From contig NZ_CP034448.1 in the NCBI RefSeq assembly GCF_003952465.1, forward strand, positions 1,798,001 to 1,862,000: a stretch of 64,000 nucleotides of DNA, read 5' to 3'. Positions 39,114 to 48,830 of the stretch are shown one piece after another. The position numbers and the translations under genes were made by a program. Each line of letters begins with the position of its first letter. The first letter of the stretch is position 1. Under the pieces are notes generated by a model, which was not told the origin of the DNA, did not search any database, and worked only from the letters and a program-made list of their open reading frames with translations. Source of the DNA: Mesorhizobium sp. M1B.F.Ca.ET.045.04.1.1 (GTDB lineage: Bacteria; Pseudomonadota; Alphaproteobacteria; Rhizobiales; Rhizobiaceae).

Positions 39114-39134
39114 TTTTTTCGAGGCTCGAAAAAA
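39114..39134. promoter_or_regulatory. Candidate ROK operator, downstream site
   Basis: Perfect palindrome TTTTTTCGAG-G-CTCGAAAAAA, 63 bp before the xylF start and just downstream of TTGACA (39086-39091), so binding would block transcription. Confidence 0.65.
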
Positions 39135-39196
39135 AGCCTCTGTACCGGCCTTCGGGCCAGTCTGGGTCGCGCCGCAAGGGGCGCAGGGAGGAAATC

Positions 39197-40237
39197 ATGA
39201 AGAGTTTCGCAGCCGCCATGCTGGCGGGTGTCGCCATGTCGCTGACGCTGGCGTCGGTCGCAGAGGCGAAGGACAAGGTGATTGGCGTTTCGTGGTCGAA
39301 TTTCCAGGAAGAGCGCTGGAAGACCGACGAGGCGGCGATGAAGAAAGCCATCGAGGCCGCCGGCGACAAATACATCTCGGCCGACGCGCAGTCCAATCCG
39401 GGCAAGCAGCTGACCGATGTCGAGAGCCTGATCTCGCAGGGCGCCAACGCGCTGATCATCCTGGCGCAGGACGCTTCCGCAATCGGCCCGGCGGTGCAGA
39501 AGGCGCTGGACGAAGGCATTCCGGTGGTCGGCTACGACCGCCTGATCGAGAACAAGGACGTGTTCTACCTGACCTTCGACAACAAGGAAGTCGGCCGCAT
39601 GCAGGCCCGCGAGGTGTTCAAGGCCAAGCCCGAAGGCAACTACGTCTTCATCAAGGGCTCGGGCTCCGATCCGAATGCCGATTTCCTGTTCTCGGGCTCG
39701 ATGGAAGTGCTGAAGGAAGCCATCGACAGCGGCAAGGTCAAGAATGTCGGCGAGGCCTATACCGACGGCTGGCTGCCAGCCAAAGCGCAGAAGAACATGG
39801 AGCAGTTCCTGACCGCCAACGACAACAAGGTCGACGCGGTGGTGGCGGCCAATGACGGCACCGCCGGCGGCGTCGTCGCCGCGCTGACGGCTCAAGGCCT
39901 GGCCGGCACCGTTCCGGTCTCCGGCCAGGACGGCGACCATGCCGCGCTCAACCGCATCGCGCTCGGCACGCAGACGGTGTCGGTGTGGAAGGATGCGCGC
40001 GAGCTCGGCAAGAACGCCGCCGAGATCGCCTCGCAGCTCGCCGACGGCAAGAAGATGGCCGATATCGTCGGCACCAAGGACTTCACGACGCCTGGCGGCA
40101 ACACCGTCAAGTCGCTGTTCCTGACCCCGGTCGCGATCACCAAGGACAATCTCAACGTCGTCATCGACGCCGGCTGGATCAAGAAGGACGAGGTCTGCGC
40201 CGGCGTTGCCGCCGGCAGTGTCGCGGTCTGCAATTAA
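39197..40237 (+). CDS. xylF: Xylose-type ABC transporter substrate-binding protein XylF
   Basis: A 346-residue periplasmic sugar-binding protein. The signal peptide spans [20 protein letters not shown] and ends near AEA. The Peripla_BP_4 fold closely follows E. coli Xyl[31 protein letters not shown] and [18 protein letters not shown] all have direct counterparts. GGGAGGAA precedes the ATG at 39197; the long upstream frame would cross the operator. It is the first gene of xylF-xylH-xylG, divergent from a ROK regulator. Xylose is the likely ligand. Confidence 0.93.
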   Translation: MKSFAAAMLAGVAMSLTLASVAEAKDKVIGVSWSNFQEERWKTDEAAMKKAIEAAGDKYISADAQSNPGKQLTDVESLISQGANALIILAQDASAIGPAVQKALDEGIPVVGYDRLIENKDVFYLTFDNKEVGRMQAREVFKAKPEGNYVFIKGSGSDPNADFLFSGSMEVLKEAIDSGKVKNVGEAYTDGWLPAKAQKNMEQFLTANDNKVDAVVAANDGTAGGVVAALTAQGLAGTVPVSGQDGDHAALNRIALGTQTVSVWKDARELGKNAAEIASQLADGKKMADIVGTKDFTTPGGNTVKSLFLTPVAITKDNLNVVIDAGWIKKDEVCAGVAAGSVAVCN

Positions 40238-40262
40238 GCCGACGACGCCTGTCCAAATCCTG

Positions 40263-40290
40263 ACGCCGCGGCCCAGAGGCCGCGGCGTTT
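40263..40290 (+). terminator. Hairpin between xylF and xylH
   Basis: ACGCCGCGGCC / GGCCGCGGCGT, an 11-bp stem with a CAGA loop followed by TTCTC. It probably attenuates transcription into xylH. Confidence 0.7.
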
Positions 40291-40385
40291 CTCAACAAGG
40301 TTTCCCGCTGCACATAAACCGGGAAAGTCTTTGGAGCAGCTCATCGTCCGGCAAGGTCGTCGAACAGCTGCAGCCGCTTGGTTTT

Positions 40386-40430
40386 CACGCAATTCCGGAC
40401 GGGCTACACACTTTTCCTGGAATTGCTCTA
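40386..40430. repeat. Second-hairpin repeat copy (xylF-xylH gap)
   Basis: GCAATTCCGG...TTTTCCTGGAATTGC, a slightly shortened member of the 7352-7450 family, inside the operon. Confidence 0.7.
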
Positions 40431-40480
40431 GCATCGTGGCCCGGCATCCGCGCCAGACGGCAAGCCGGTGGGAGGAGATC

Positions 40481-41845
40481 ATGACCGATACGACCTCTGA
40501 TACGCCGGCCAACCCGGCCGCCGATCGCGCGCGGGCCTCCGAACTCAGCGCCGTCGGGCGCTTCCTCAAGGCGACCGAGCTCGACACGCGCATGCTCGGC
40601 ATGGTCGGCGCGCTTTTGATCATCTGGATCGGCCTGCACGTCATTTCGAGCCTGCGGCTCGGCGTCAATCCGCTCGATTTCGACAGCCGCACGTTCCTTA
40701 CGCCGCGCAATCTCTGGAACCTGTCGGTGCAGACTTCGGCCGTGGCGATCATGGCCTCCGGCATGGTGCTGGTCATCGTCATGCGCAACATCGACCTCTC
40801 CGTCGGCTCGGCCGAGGGGCTGATCGGCATGGTGATGGGCTTTGCCCAGGTGCATTTCCTGGTGCGCATGGTCGGGCTCGAGCTCGGCAATCCGTGGATC
40901 TGGGTGCTGGCGCTGTTGATCGGCCTAGCGCTCGGGTTGCTGATCGGCGCCTTCCAGGGCTTCGTCATCGCCTATCTCGAAGTGCCGGCCTTCATCGTAA
41001 CGCTGGGTGGCTTGCTGGTCTGGCGCGGCGCTGCCTGGTGGGTCACCAGCGGCCAGACGGTGGCGCCGCTCGACGCCACCTTCCAGTTGATGGGCGGCGG
41101 ACCGGCCGGCTCGATCGGCGCCAGATGGAGCTGGGTCGTCGGCGTCGTCGCCTGCCTGGCGGTGGTGTTTGCGCTGTTCAACGGTCGGGTGCAGCGCAAG
41201 CGCTTTCGTTTCCCGCTGCGCCCGATCTGGGCCGAGACGCTGCTCGGCGCCGTCAGCTGCGCGGTCATCATGGGCGCGGTTTGGCTCGCCAACTCCTATC
41301 CGTGGCCGGTCGGCATCGTGAACCGCTACGCCGCCGCCAACAACATCACCGTTCCCGAAGGCGGCCTGTTCATCGCCCATGGCATCGCCATTCCGGTGCT
41401 CATGGCGGTCGCGGTCGGCCTGATCATGACTTTCATCACCAAGCGCACCCGCTTCGGCCGCTATGTCTTTGCCATCGGCGGCAATCCGGAGGCGGCGAAC
41501 CTTGCCGGCATCAACACGCGCTGGATCACCATGAAGGTGTTCATGATCATGGGTGTGCTGGCGACGATCGCCGCGGCCATCTCGTCCGCCAGGCAGAATT
41601 CATCGACCAATGCGCTGGGCACCCTGGACGAGCTGCTGGTCATAGCCGCGGCGGTCATCGGCGGCACTTCGCTTGCCGGCGGTTCCGGAACCGTGCTCGG
41701 CGCCATGCTTGGCGCGCTTTTGATGCAGTCGCTGCAGTCCGGCATGGTGCTGCTCGGCGTCGACTCGCCGCTGCAGAGCATCGTCGTCGGCGCGGTGCTG
41801 GTCGTCGCGGTCTGGCTCGACACCATCTACCGCAAGCGCGTCTGA
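40481..41845 (+). CDS. xylH: Sugar ABC transporter permease XylH
   Basis: A 454-residue inner-membrane permease of the ribose/xylose/arabinose (BPD_transp_2) family with about 10-11 membrane segments. Typical motifs: [38 protein letters not shown] and [21 protein letters not shown]. It is longer than E. coli XylH (393) because of a hydrophilic N-terminal tail of about 45 residues and a central loop, as in other rhizobial homologs. GGAGGAG precedes the ATG at 40481. Confidence 0.93.
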   Translation: MTDTTSDTPANPAADRARASELSAVGRFLKATELDTRMLGMVGALLIIWIGLHVISSLRLGVNPLDFDSRTFLTPRNLWNLSVQTSAVAIMASGMVLVIVMRNIDLSVGSAEGLIGMVMGFAQVHFLVRMVGLELGNPWIWVLALLIGLALGLLIGAFQGFVIAYLEVPAFIVTLGGLLVWRGAAWWVTSGQTVAPLDATFQLMGGGPAGSIGARWSWVVGVVACLAVVFALFNGRVQRKRFRFPLRPIWAETLLGAVSCAVIMGAVWLANSYPWPVGIVNRYAAANNITVPEGGLFIAHGIAIPVLMAVAVGLIMTFITKRTRFGRYVFAIGGNPEAANLAGINTRWITMKVFMIMGVLATIAAAISSARQNSSTNALGTLDELLVIAAAVIGGTSLAGGSGTVLGAMLGALLMQSLQSGMVLLGVDSPLQSIVVGAVLVVAVWLDTIYRKRV

Positions 41846-41867
41846 TCAGGCAGGGAGGAGAAGGATC

Positions 41868-42668
<801 letters not shown>

Positions 42669-42797
42669 GGCAATAAGTTAGTTGGCTAATTTACGATTAG
42701 GTGATGTGCCAGTGGCCGTGATGGATTGGCCTCGCCATTGTGTTGGCACGGAGACTTGCCCATAAAGGTGGTCAACCATCGAGGGCCGCATCCAACA

Positions 42798-44423
42798 TTG
42801 AAAAAACTCTTTCCGATCGTCGCATTCATTGCCGTCTCGCTGATCAGCCTGACGATGGCGGGGTTCGCCTATTTCGCGACCCAGGAAGCGGCGCGCATCA
42901 AGTTCGAGGGAACGGCCGACGATGCGCTCAACCGCATCGAGAGCCGCATCGACCTGCATCTGTCGCTGTTGCGCTCGACGCAGGCGCTGTTCGATGCCCG
43001 CAACGGCGATATCGCGCGCGGCGAGTTCAACGCCTTCTTCACGGCGCTCGATATCGACGACAATTTCGCCGGCCTGCGCGGCATCGGCTTCCTGAGGCTG
43101 GCCAAGACCGGCGACGTGGCCGCGGTCGAGCGCGACATCCTGCACGATCACGGTTCAGCGCATCCGATCTACCCGGCCACGACGCAGCAGCCGTGGCGCA
43201 CGCCCATCGTGCTTTTCGAGCCGCTCGATACCTCCAGCCAGTCGATCATCGGCTTCGATATGTTCAGCGAACCGGTGCGGCGGGCGGCGATCGAGAAGGC
43301 CATGGCCGACGACCAGCAGCATGCCAGCGGCCTTATCCAACTCGGCGAGGGCGCCGGCGCGACGCAGACCTTCCCCGGATTCCTGGTTTTCGTGCGGCTG
43401 AACGTGGAAACGGCCCCGGACGTCATCAATGCCAGCCGCTCCTCGACCGCAGGCTTTCTCTATGCCGCCTTCCGCGCGCGCGATTTGTTCCAGGTGGCGC
43501 TCAGCAAGGCACCGTTGCTGCCGGTCAATGTCGAGATCTATGACGGCAAGCCGGGTGCCGACAATCTCCTGTTCCGCTCGGAGGCGCCGCCGGCCGATTC
43601 CCTGGGTACGAAGCTCGTGGCGCGCCGGGATATCGTCGTGGCCGGCCGACCTTGGACTGTTCTGTTTCGGCCGACGAGCGCTTTTTCGCTGCCTTCCTCG
43701 CGCGCCATTCCGGTGATGCTCGGGCTGTTCGGCCTGCTGCTGGCCGGGGCGATCGCCCTGGTGGCCCGTTATCAGGAGCGCGCCTATGAGGCGAAGTCGC
43801 TGCTGCATGAAGCGACGGAGAAGAGCCTGCTGGAAAAGGATCTGATCCTGCAGGAGATGAAGCACCGCATCAAGAATTCGATCACCAGGGTGCTGGCGAT
43901 CGCGCGGCAGACTGCCTCCCACGCCACCGACGTGAAGGAATTCTCGGCATCGTTCTCGGCGCGGCTGCAGGCGATGGCGGCTTCACAGGACATGCTGACA
44001 CGCTCGCGCTGGCAGAAGGCGGACCTTGGCGATCTCCTGCGCATCGAGCTCGGGCAGGTGTTCGGCAAGGAGCTTCCCGAAGGCATATTGTCGGGGCCGG
44101 AGGTGCTGCTCGACGAGACGACGACGCAGGCGCTCGGCCTGACCTTCCACGAGCTTGCCACCAATGCGCTGAAATACGGCGAGGCCGGCAATTCTGTTGG
44201 TGCGTTGAAAGTCAGCTGGGCGGTTGAAGCGCGCGGCCGCGAGCGGACGCTGGTGCTCGAATGGCGCGAGACAGGGCAGGAAAGACTGGAAGCACCGGCA
44301 AAGACCGGTTTCGGCACCAAGCTGATCGATCTCAATGTCACACGGGAATTGCGCGGCACGATCAGGCGCGATTTTCAGGCCGACGGCCTGAAGGTGGAAA
44401 TAAGGATTCCGCTGACAGGGTGA
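42798..44423 (+). CDS. CHASE-domain HWE/HisKA_2 sensor histidine kinase
   Basis: A 541-residue membrane kinase (565 if TTG 42726 is used). The first membrane helix (IVAFIAVSLISLTMAGFAY) is at its N terminus. A periplasmic CHASE domain follows (GLRGIGFLRLAKTGDVAAVE; PIYPATTQQPWRTPIV), then a second helix near VMLGLFGLLLAGAIALV. The HisKA_2/HWE core has phospho-His in LQEMKHRIKNSITRVLAIAR and the HATPase FHELATNALKYGE / LEWRETG. CHASE domains sense small extracellular ligands. TTG 42798 is preferred for its GAGGG site and position before the first helix. No receiver gene is adjacent; it is an orphan. Confidence 0.85.
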   Translation: MKKLFPIVAFIAVSLISLTMAGFAYFATQEAARIKFEGTADDALNRIESRIDLHLSLLRSTQALFDARNGDIARGEFNAFFTALDIDDNFAGLRGIGFLRLAKTGDVAAVERDILHDHGSAHPIYPATTQQPWRTPIVLFEPLDTSSQSIIGFDMFSEPVRRAAIEKAMADDQQHASGLIQLGEGAGATQTFPGFLVFVRLNVETAPDVINASRSSTAGFLYAAFRARDLFQVALSKAPLLPVNVEIYDGKPGADNLLFRSEAPPADSLGTKLVARRDIVVAGRPWTVLFRPTSAFSLPSSRAIPVMLGLFGLLLAGAIALVARYQERAYEAKSLLHEATEKSLLEKDLILQEMKHRIKNSITRVLAIARQTASHATDVKEFSASFSARLQAMAASQDMLTRSRWQKADLGDLLRIELGQVFGKELPEGILSGPEVLLDETTTQALGLTFHELATNALKYGEAGNSVGALKVSWAVEARGRERTLVLEWRETGQERLEAPAKTGFGTKLIDLNVTRELRGTIRRDFQADGLKVEIRIPLTG

Positions 44424-44440
44424 ACGGATCGAATCCGTTC

Positions 44441-44543
44441 AGAGCAGTTCACCGTTTCACGGAAACGCCGAACTGCTCTAACTATTTGTTTTTACGCAAT
44501 TCCGGACAGAAAACCGTTGCACACTTTTCCTGGAATTGCTCTA
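44441..44543. repeat. Full-length two-hairpin intergenic repeat, copy B
   Basis: AGAGCAGTTC...GAACTGCTCT and then GCAATTCCGG...GGAATTGCTC, nearly the same as 7352-7450, 18 bp after the CHASE kinase stop. It probably acts as its 3' structure. Confidence 0.8.
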
Positions 44544-44619
44544 GCGAGCGACCGGCCGTTCAAACACAAGAAATGGAGGCCGGCGGGCCGGCCTCCAGAT
44601 CGACATTCTCACCGGACTA

Positions 44620-44668
44620 AGCAATTCCGGACGGAAAAACCGTTACACACTTTTCCTGGGATTGCTCT
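44620..44668. repeat. Second-hairpin repeat copy, adjacent to copy B
   Basis: AGCAATTCCGGACGG...TTTTCCTGGGATTGCTCT. It ends 9 bp before the glycine-zipper lipoprotein stop codon, giving hairpins facing both convergent genes. Confidence 0.75.
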
Positions 44669-44677
44669 GTCGGGGGA

Positions 44678-44923
44678 TCAGTTGCAGCGGGCGGTGTAGA
44701 TCCGGCCGCGATGATCACGATACTGGCAATAGCCATTGCGCAGGTTGCGGACCAGCAGGCCGGATCCGGCGCCGACAGCCGCACCGATCAGCGCGCCCTT
44801 GCCGCCGCCGACCAAGCCGCCCACACCGGCGCCGATCAGGCCGCCGCCGACCACATCCTGCTCGGTCGTGGTGCAGCCGCTGACAGCGACCACGGCAACC
44901 ATGGCAATGATCATCTTCCGCAT
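44678..44923 (-). CDS. Glycine-zipper lipoprotein
   Basis: An 81-residue small lipoprotein: the signal MRKMIIAMVAVVAVSGC with lipobox VSGC, then TTTEQDVVGGGLIGAGVGGL and further GxxxG repeats (a glycine-zipper 2TM-like hairpin), and a C-terminal NGYCQYRDHRGRIYTARC with two Cys. Such proteins sit in the outer membrane or periplasm. The ATG at 44923 is preferred because the longer frame has no signal. Function is unknown. Confidence 0.85.
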   Translation of the reverse strand: MRKMIIAMVAVVAVSGCTTTEQDVVGGGLIGAGVGGLVGGGKGALIGAAVGAGSGLLVRNLRNGYCQYRDHRGRIYTARCN

Positions 44924-45150
44924 AAAATTGCTCCTCACTTTTGTCCTCACTTTCGGCAGTGCCGTCCGCCATTTAGCACGAAAAAACGGGCTTTGCCTGC
45001 CCGATCTTATTGTTGCTGAAGAGAGTCTTTTTCGGGGCGCGCGCCGTTGGACATATTTGCCGCCCAAAGTTTCTTGCCGCAGACATGACGCGCCATCCCA
45101 GGAGCCCTCGGCGACTGTGCGGTTGCCTTGAAATCGGGACGGTTGCCGAA

Positions 45151-45321
45151 TCAGGTCAACTGCCACGCCGCCGCCAGAGCCAGGGCAGCGAGGAGCGCGA
45201 CGGCGCCGAGGCGAAGCGAAAGATGCGAGGAGCGGGGCGAGGGCGGCGCCTCGGCGTCCTGGAAGCCGCTCATCGAGACGCGCGCGGCCTGCTCCAACCT
45301 GTTCATGTCGGCAATCATCAT
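45151..45321 (-). CDS. Small C-tail-anchored membrane protein
   Basis: A 56-residue protein starting MMIADMNRLEQAARVSMSGF. The soluble N-terminal half is followed by a C-terminal hydrophobic helix (residues 36-53, LRLGAVALLAALALAAAW). GGGAGGA lies 6 bp before the first ATG, an almost ideal ribosome site. I know no family for it. It lies between the glycine-zipper lipoprotein and the PAS-HWE kinase, both on the same strand. Confidence 0.7.
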   Translation of the reverse strand: MMIADMNRLEQAARVSMSGFQDAEAPPSPRSSHLSLRLGAVALLAALALAAAWQLT

Positions 45322-45473
45322 TTTAGTCCTCCCGAATCGCGTGCCAAATCGTGCGTGACTGGGCGCGGCTGGGCGTTCCGGCGCACCTTCGCCGGGAATA
45401 CAGAATCGGACTTTATGGTGAACAGCCGGTTAAGGGCCTTGCCGGCGAATGTCCGTGGCCCGCGGCGTGGCGG

Positions 45474-46505
45474 TCATTCCATCTCGAAATTGCCGCGCGG
45501 GATCGTGAGGCGATATTCGAGACGACTCTCGTCGATCTCGAGGCTGGCGGAGCCGTTCAGCGACGTCGGCACGACGCGTTCCAGAGCGACGCTGCCAAAG
45601 CGCTTTTTGTTGCGCCGGCCGGCGCCGATCCTCTCCGTCCATACCAGCAAAAGGCCGGGCGAGGCCCCGCTGCCGGATGCGATCTTGGCGCTTACCTCGA
45701 CATGGCCGTCAGGCCGCGACAGGGCACCATAACTCACCGAATTCACGGCGAGCTCATGCATGGCCAGCCCGACATGCAGGGCGGCGTTTGGGTTGAGGTA
45801 AGGGTTTTCGCCATCGAAACGCAAACTGCGGCGCGGGTCGGCGCTGTAGCGGCCGACCTGGCCAGATACGAGCTCTTGAAGTGCTGCTCCCCGCCAGTTG
45901 GAGGATGTCACCAGATCCTGAGACGAGGCGAGCGACTGAATGCGGCCGCGAAAACGCGTCAGGAAGTCGCCAAGCGTCTCCGAGTAGCGCCCGGTCTGTG
46001 TGGCGATGCTCTGGATGATGGCCAGAAGGTTCTTCGAGCGATGGCTGACCTCCCGCAGCAGCGTCTTCAGCGTCTGTTCGCGGCGCTTCTGCTCCGTCGT
46101 CTCGACCATGGTGGTGACGACGCCCTGGACCTCACCGGTATCGCCATGATCGGCATCGACCCAAATCTGGAACCAGCGCACGCCGTCACTCCCGGGAATG
46201 CCGAGCTCGAGACGGTCCGCGTTGCCGGTTTCAACCGCCCTGCGTTTGGCTGCGCTGATGCGCTCGGCTTGTGCGGGGGAGAGCAAATCCTTGCCGTCGG
46301 CCGTCTCGGCCGCCCAGGGCGCGCGCATGTTGCGGGCCCAAACGGTCTTCATGTCGCGGTCCTGATAGAGGACTGAAATTCCGGCATTGTGAAGCGCGTG
46401 GAGCAGCGCGCGTCCCAGCTGCATCCCGCTCTCCGCCGGATGCATCGCGATCACCTCGTCGCCGCGCTTGTCCGTATCGTCCTTCTCTGATGCCTTGGAA
46501 CGCAT
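45474..46505 (-). CDS. PAS-HWE/HisKA_2 sensor histidine kinase, PhyK-like candidate
   Basis: A 343-residue soluble kinase. An N-terminal PAS domain (about 33-140, ISVLYQDRDMKTVWARNM...ETTEQKRRE) leads into HisKA_2 with His155 in LREVSHRSKNLLAIIQSIA and a compact ATPase domain (GLAMHELAVNSVSYGAL). There are no membrane segments. HWE/HisKA_2 kinases are the family that phosphorylates PhyR in other alphaproteobacteria, and phyR lies 1.3 kb away with only a small gene between, so it is a good cognate candidate. No EcfG promoter is seen before it. Confidence 0.85.
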   Translation of the reverse strand: MRSKASEKDDTDKRGDEVIAMHPAESGMQLGRALLHALHNAGISVLYQDRDMKTVWARNMRAPWAAETADGKDLLSPAQAERISAAKRRAVETGNADRLELGIPGSDGVRWFQIWVDADHGDTGEVQGVVTTMVETTEQKRREQTLKTLLREVSHRSKNLLAIIQSIATQTGRYSETLGDFLTRFRGRIQSLASSQDLVTSSNWRGAALQELVSGQVGRYSADPRRSLRFDGENPYLNPNAALHVGLAMHELAVNSVSYGALSRPDGHVEVSAKIASGSGASPGLLLVWTERIGAGRRNKKRFGSVALERVVPTSLNGSASLEIDESRLEYRLTIPRGNFEME

Positions 46506-46686
46506 CCAATACTTCCCGCATCCAGGCTGACCGGCTTTACGACAGACGGCTGCTTCGGCCTTGACGTGCCGAGGCTGCGCGCAGCCTCAAAAACGGTCCG
46601 CCGGACGACGTCCTTTGGGGACACCGCCCGGCGGTGGCTGGAAACCGTTTGAGGGGTGCGGCTTCCAGTGTTCGACGCTCCACGCC

Positions 46687-46851
46687 TCAGGCTCGTCTAA
46701 AGAGGCCGGCGATGAGCGAAATCACCAGGAAGGCGAGGAAGATGAAGAACAATATCTGCGCGATGCCAGCCGATGTGCCGGCAATGCCGCCGAACCCAAG
46801 CGCGCCGGCGATGATCGCAACCACAAGAAAAACGAGCGCCCAGTACAGCAT
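46687..46851 (-). CDS. DUF1328 (YtjA family) small membrane protein
   Basis: A 54-residue protein of two hydrophobic helices: [21 protein letters not shown] and [21 protein letters not shown] (shortened), which is the DUF1328/YtjA pattern. The start MLYWALVF at 46851 is used; longer frames run into the promoter. An exact EcfG promoter (46879-46903) lies 28 bp upstream, so it should be induced with the general stress response. Molecular role is unknown. Confidence 0.92.
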   Translation of the reverse strand: MLYWALVFLVVAIIAGALGFGGIAGTSAGIAQILFFIFLAFLVISLIAGLFRRA

Positions 46852-46878
46852 GATACGTCTCCTTCTAACGTCTTGAAA

Positions 46879-46903
46879 AACGTGGCTAGATGCCGTTTGT
46901 TCC
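46879..46903 (-). promoter_or_regulatory. EcfG-type promoter of the DUF1328 gene
   Basis: On the minus strand GGAAC (-35, 46899-46903), 16 bases, CGTT (-10, 46879-46882). Confidence 0.88.
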
Positions 46904-47016
46904 ACCATTTACGGAAAAAGACGATCCCCCTGAAGCGCTTTCACGGATCGGGCTTCGCACGGCTTCATGCCAGGCGGGGCCTCGCATGAAACCTCGGTCG
47001 TCGGACCTTGGTGCGG

Positions 47017-47811
47017 TCAGGCTGCGGCCTTTGCCTGGCGGTCGAAGAAGAGCGCCTGGCTGATCAGAGCCTTGACCATATCGGGATTGAACGGCTTGGT
47101 CACCAGAAACGCCGGTTCCGGGCGCTCGCCGGTCAGCAGGCGTTCGGGGAAGGCGGTGATGAAGATCACCGGCACCGGCGTCGAGGACAGGATCTCGTTC
47201 ACAGCCTCGATGCCCGAGCTGCCGTCGGCGAGCTGGATGTCGGCCAGGACCATTTTCGGACGCGTCCTGCCGAACATGGCCACCGCTTCGGCGTGGGTGC
47301 GCGCGGTGCCGACAACGCGGTGGCCAAGGCTTTCGACCATCTCCTCGATGTCCATGGCAATCAGCGGCTCGTCCTCGATGATCAGCACATCGGTCGCGAC
47401 CTGGCGGGAAATCTCGCTGCTTGCCTGGGCAAGCAATTCGGAGAATTCCTGTTCGTCGGCATCGAGGATTTCCGCCGCCTCGTCCTCGCTGAAGCCTTCC
47501 ACGGCGACCAGCAGGAACGCCTGCCGCGGCCGCGGCGCGATCGCATTCAGATTGGCGGCTGCTCGCTGTTCCCAAGCGGTCTGCGCATTCTCTTGAGGCA
47601 CGCGGATGGCAATCGAGGTGAAAAGCCTGGCAAAAACCTTGTACAATGCGATCCGGTCGCTCGATGCCTTGGGGAAGACTTCGGTGTCGGCGATGATGGC
47701 CTCCAGCATGGCGGCGACCAATGCGTCACCGCTTTCCTGCGATCCCGAGACGGCGCGCGAGAAACGGCGAAGGAACGGCAGGTGAGGAGCGATGGTTGCG
47801 GACAGGCTCAT
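47017..47811 (-). CDS. phyR: General stress response regulator PhyR
   Basis: A 264-residue protein with an N-terminal ECF-sigma-like domain (1-125, without DNA-binding competence) and a C-terminal receiver (141-260). Phospho-acceptor Asp191 lies in VLADIQLADGSSG, the PhyR-specific motif, and Lys239 in VTKPFN. When phosphorylated, PhyR's sigma-like domain sequesters NepR and frees EcfG. The start MSLSATIAPHLPFL at 47811 is chosen; the longer frame would reach back towards the promoter. Divergent from nepR-ecfG and preceded by an exact EcfG promoter (47882-47906), so it is positively autoregulated. Confidence 0.96.
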   Translation of the reverse strand: MSLSATIAPHLPFLRRFSRAVSGSQESGDALVAAMLEAIIADTEVFPKASSDRIALYKVFARLFTSIAIRVPQENAQTAWEQRAAANLNAIAPRPRQAFLLVAVEGFSEDEAAEILDADEQEFSELLAQASSEISRQVATDVLIIEDEPLIAMDIEEMVESLGHRVVGTARTHAEAVAMFGRTRPKMVLADIQLADGSSGIEAVNEILSSTPVPVIFITAFPERLLTGERPEPAFLVTKPFNPDMVKALISQALFFDRQAKAAA

Positions 47812-47881
47812 ATTTGACGTCTCCCTCAGATGACGTTGTTGCATTTCATTAGACCATACGGGTCGCAAACCCCGACAAATC

Positions 47882-47906
47882 AACGTCGCCTTTCCGAAAA
47901 AGTTCC
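47882..47906 (-). promoter_or_regulatory. EcfG-type promoter of phyR
   Basis: Minus strand GGAAC (47902-47906), N16, CGTT (47882-47885), 70 bp before the phyR start. Confidence 0.9.
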
Positions 47907-47915
47907 GCCGCGCAT

Positions 47916-47940
47916 GGAACTAAATTAGGAAACGGACGTT
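47916..47940 (+). promoter_or_regulatory. EcfG-type promoter of nepR-ecfG
   Basis: GGAAC (47916-47920), N16, CGTT (47937-47940). It is back-to-back with the phyR promoter, with only 9 bp between the two -35 elements. Confidence 0.9.
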
Positions 47941-48035
47941 TCGGGCTTTCGGGATGGGCAACCCAGACAAGGGTGCCGCTTGCGTTATGGTTTTGTGGTT
48001 CTAGAGCGGTTCGAGTGCTGGGAATTAGGGCAAAT

Positions 48036-48239
48036 ATGAAAGAAATGTCAAAGAATCCAACGACTGGCGCCTCGGGCAGGCACCGGAATGGGGGTGGCAA
48101 TCCACTCGGACCAAACTCCGAAATCGCCCGCAAACTCAAGCAATATTACGACGAGCTGGTCTCCGATCAGGTGCCGGATCGATTCGCTCAGTTGCTGAGC
48201 CAGCTGGAAAAGGCCGAGCCCGCCGAGAAAAAGGACTGA
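48036..48239 (+). CDS. nepR: Anti-sigma factor NepR
   Basis: A 67-residue anti-sigma factor. The conserved two-helix core is IARKLKQYYDELVSDQVPDR followed by FAQLLSQLE (positions 31-60), with disordered basic N terminus and charged C terminus. It binds EcfG in unstressed cells and PhyR~P under stress. The start at 48036 is used, and M4 (48045) is possible. The upstream longer frame overlaps the leader and is rejected. It is 3 bp before ecfG, giving tightly coupled production. Confidence 0.93.
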   Translation: MKEMSKNPTTGASGRHRNGGGNPLGPNSEIARKLKQYYDELVSDQVPDRFAQLLSQLEKAEPAEKKD

Positions 48240-48242
48240 GGC

Positions 48243-48794
48243 ATGGCGGCGGTCTCCCAGAGCTTCAAGACCGAGTTGCTCGGTGCCATACCGAGCCTGC
48301 GCGCCTTTGCGGTGTCGCTGACGCAGAATGCCGACAAGGCCGATGACCTCGTCCAGGAAACCCTGGTCAAGGCGTGGGACAAGCACGAGAGCTTTCAGCC
48401 GGGCACCAACCTCAAGGCCTGGCTGTTCACCATCCTGCGCAACGAATTCTATTCCCAGATGCGCAAGCGCGGCCGCGAGGTGCAGGACAGCGACGGCATC
48501 ATGACCGCCAGGCTCGCCGTTCACCCTGCCCAGCATGGCCAGCTCGACCTCAAGGATTTTCGCGGCGCGCTGGAACAACTGCCCGAGGATCAGCGCGAAG
48601 CCATCATCCTGATCGGCGCGTCCGGCTTCTCTTACGAAGAGGCGGCCGAGATTTGCGGCTGCGCGGTCGGCACGATCAAGAGCCGAGTCAGCCGGGCGCG
48701 CGCCAGGCTGCAGGATATCCTCAAGATTTCCGGTGAGGACGAATACGGCCCTGACGCGATTTCCGCGCAGGTGACCGGCTCAAACGCGGCCTGA
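48243..48794 (+). CDS. ecfG: ECF sigma factor EcfG (general stress response)
   Basis: A 183-residue group-15 ECF sigma factor. Region 2 (residues 15-75) includes ADDLVQETLVKAWDKHESFQ and LFTILRNEFYSQMRKRGREV. Region 4 (110-165) includes LEQLPEDQREAIILIGASGF and the recognition helix VGTIKSRVSRARARLQ. It directs transcription from GGAAC-N16/17-CGTT promoters, eight of which lie around it. It is co-transcribed with nepR from such a promoter, giving positive feedback. Confidence 0.96.
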   Translation: MAAVSQSFKTELLGAIPSLRAFAVSLTQNADKADDLVQETLVKAWDKHESFQPGTNLKAWLFTILRNEFYSQMRKRGREVQDSDGIMTARLAVHPAQHGQLDLKDFRGALEQLPEDQREAIILIGASGFSYEEAAEICGCAVGTIKSRVSRARARLQDILKISGEDEYGPDAISAQVTGSNAA

Positions 48795-48830
48795 CTCCGA
48801 CGTCCGGTTTCTTCTCAGGCCGCGACTTCG

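Noticed and set aside
38630..39196. N-terminal extension of XylF
   Set aside because: The upstream frame crosses the ROK operators and promoter; the signal peptide begins at 39197 after GGGAGGAA.
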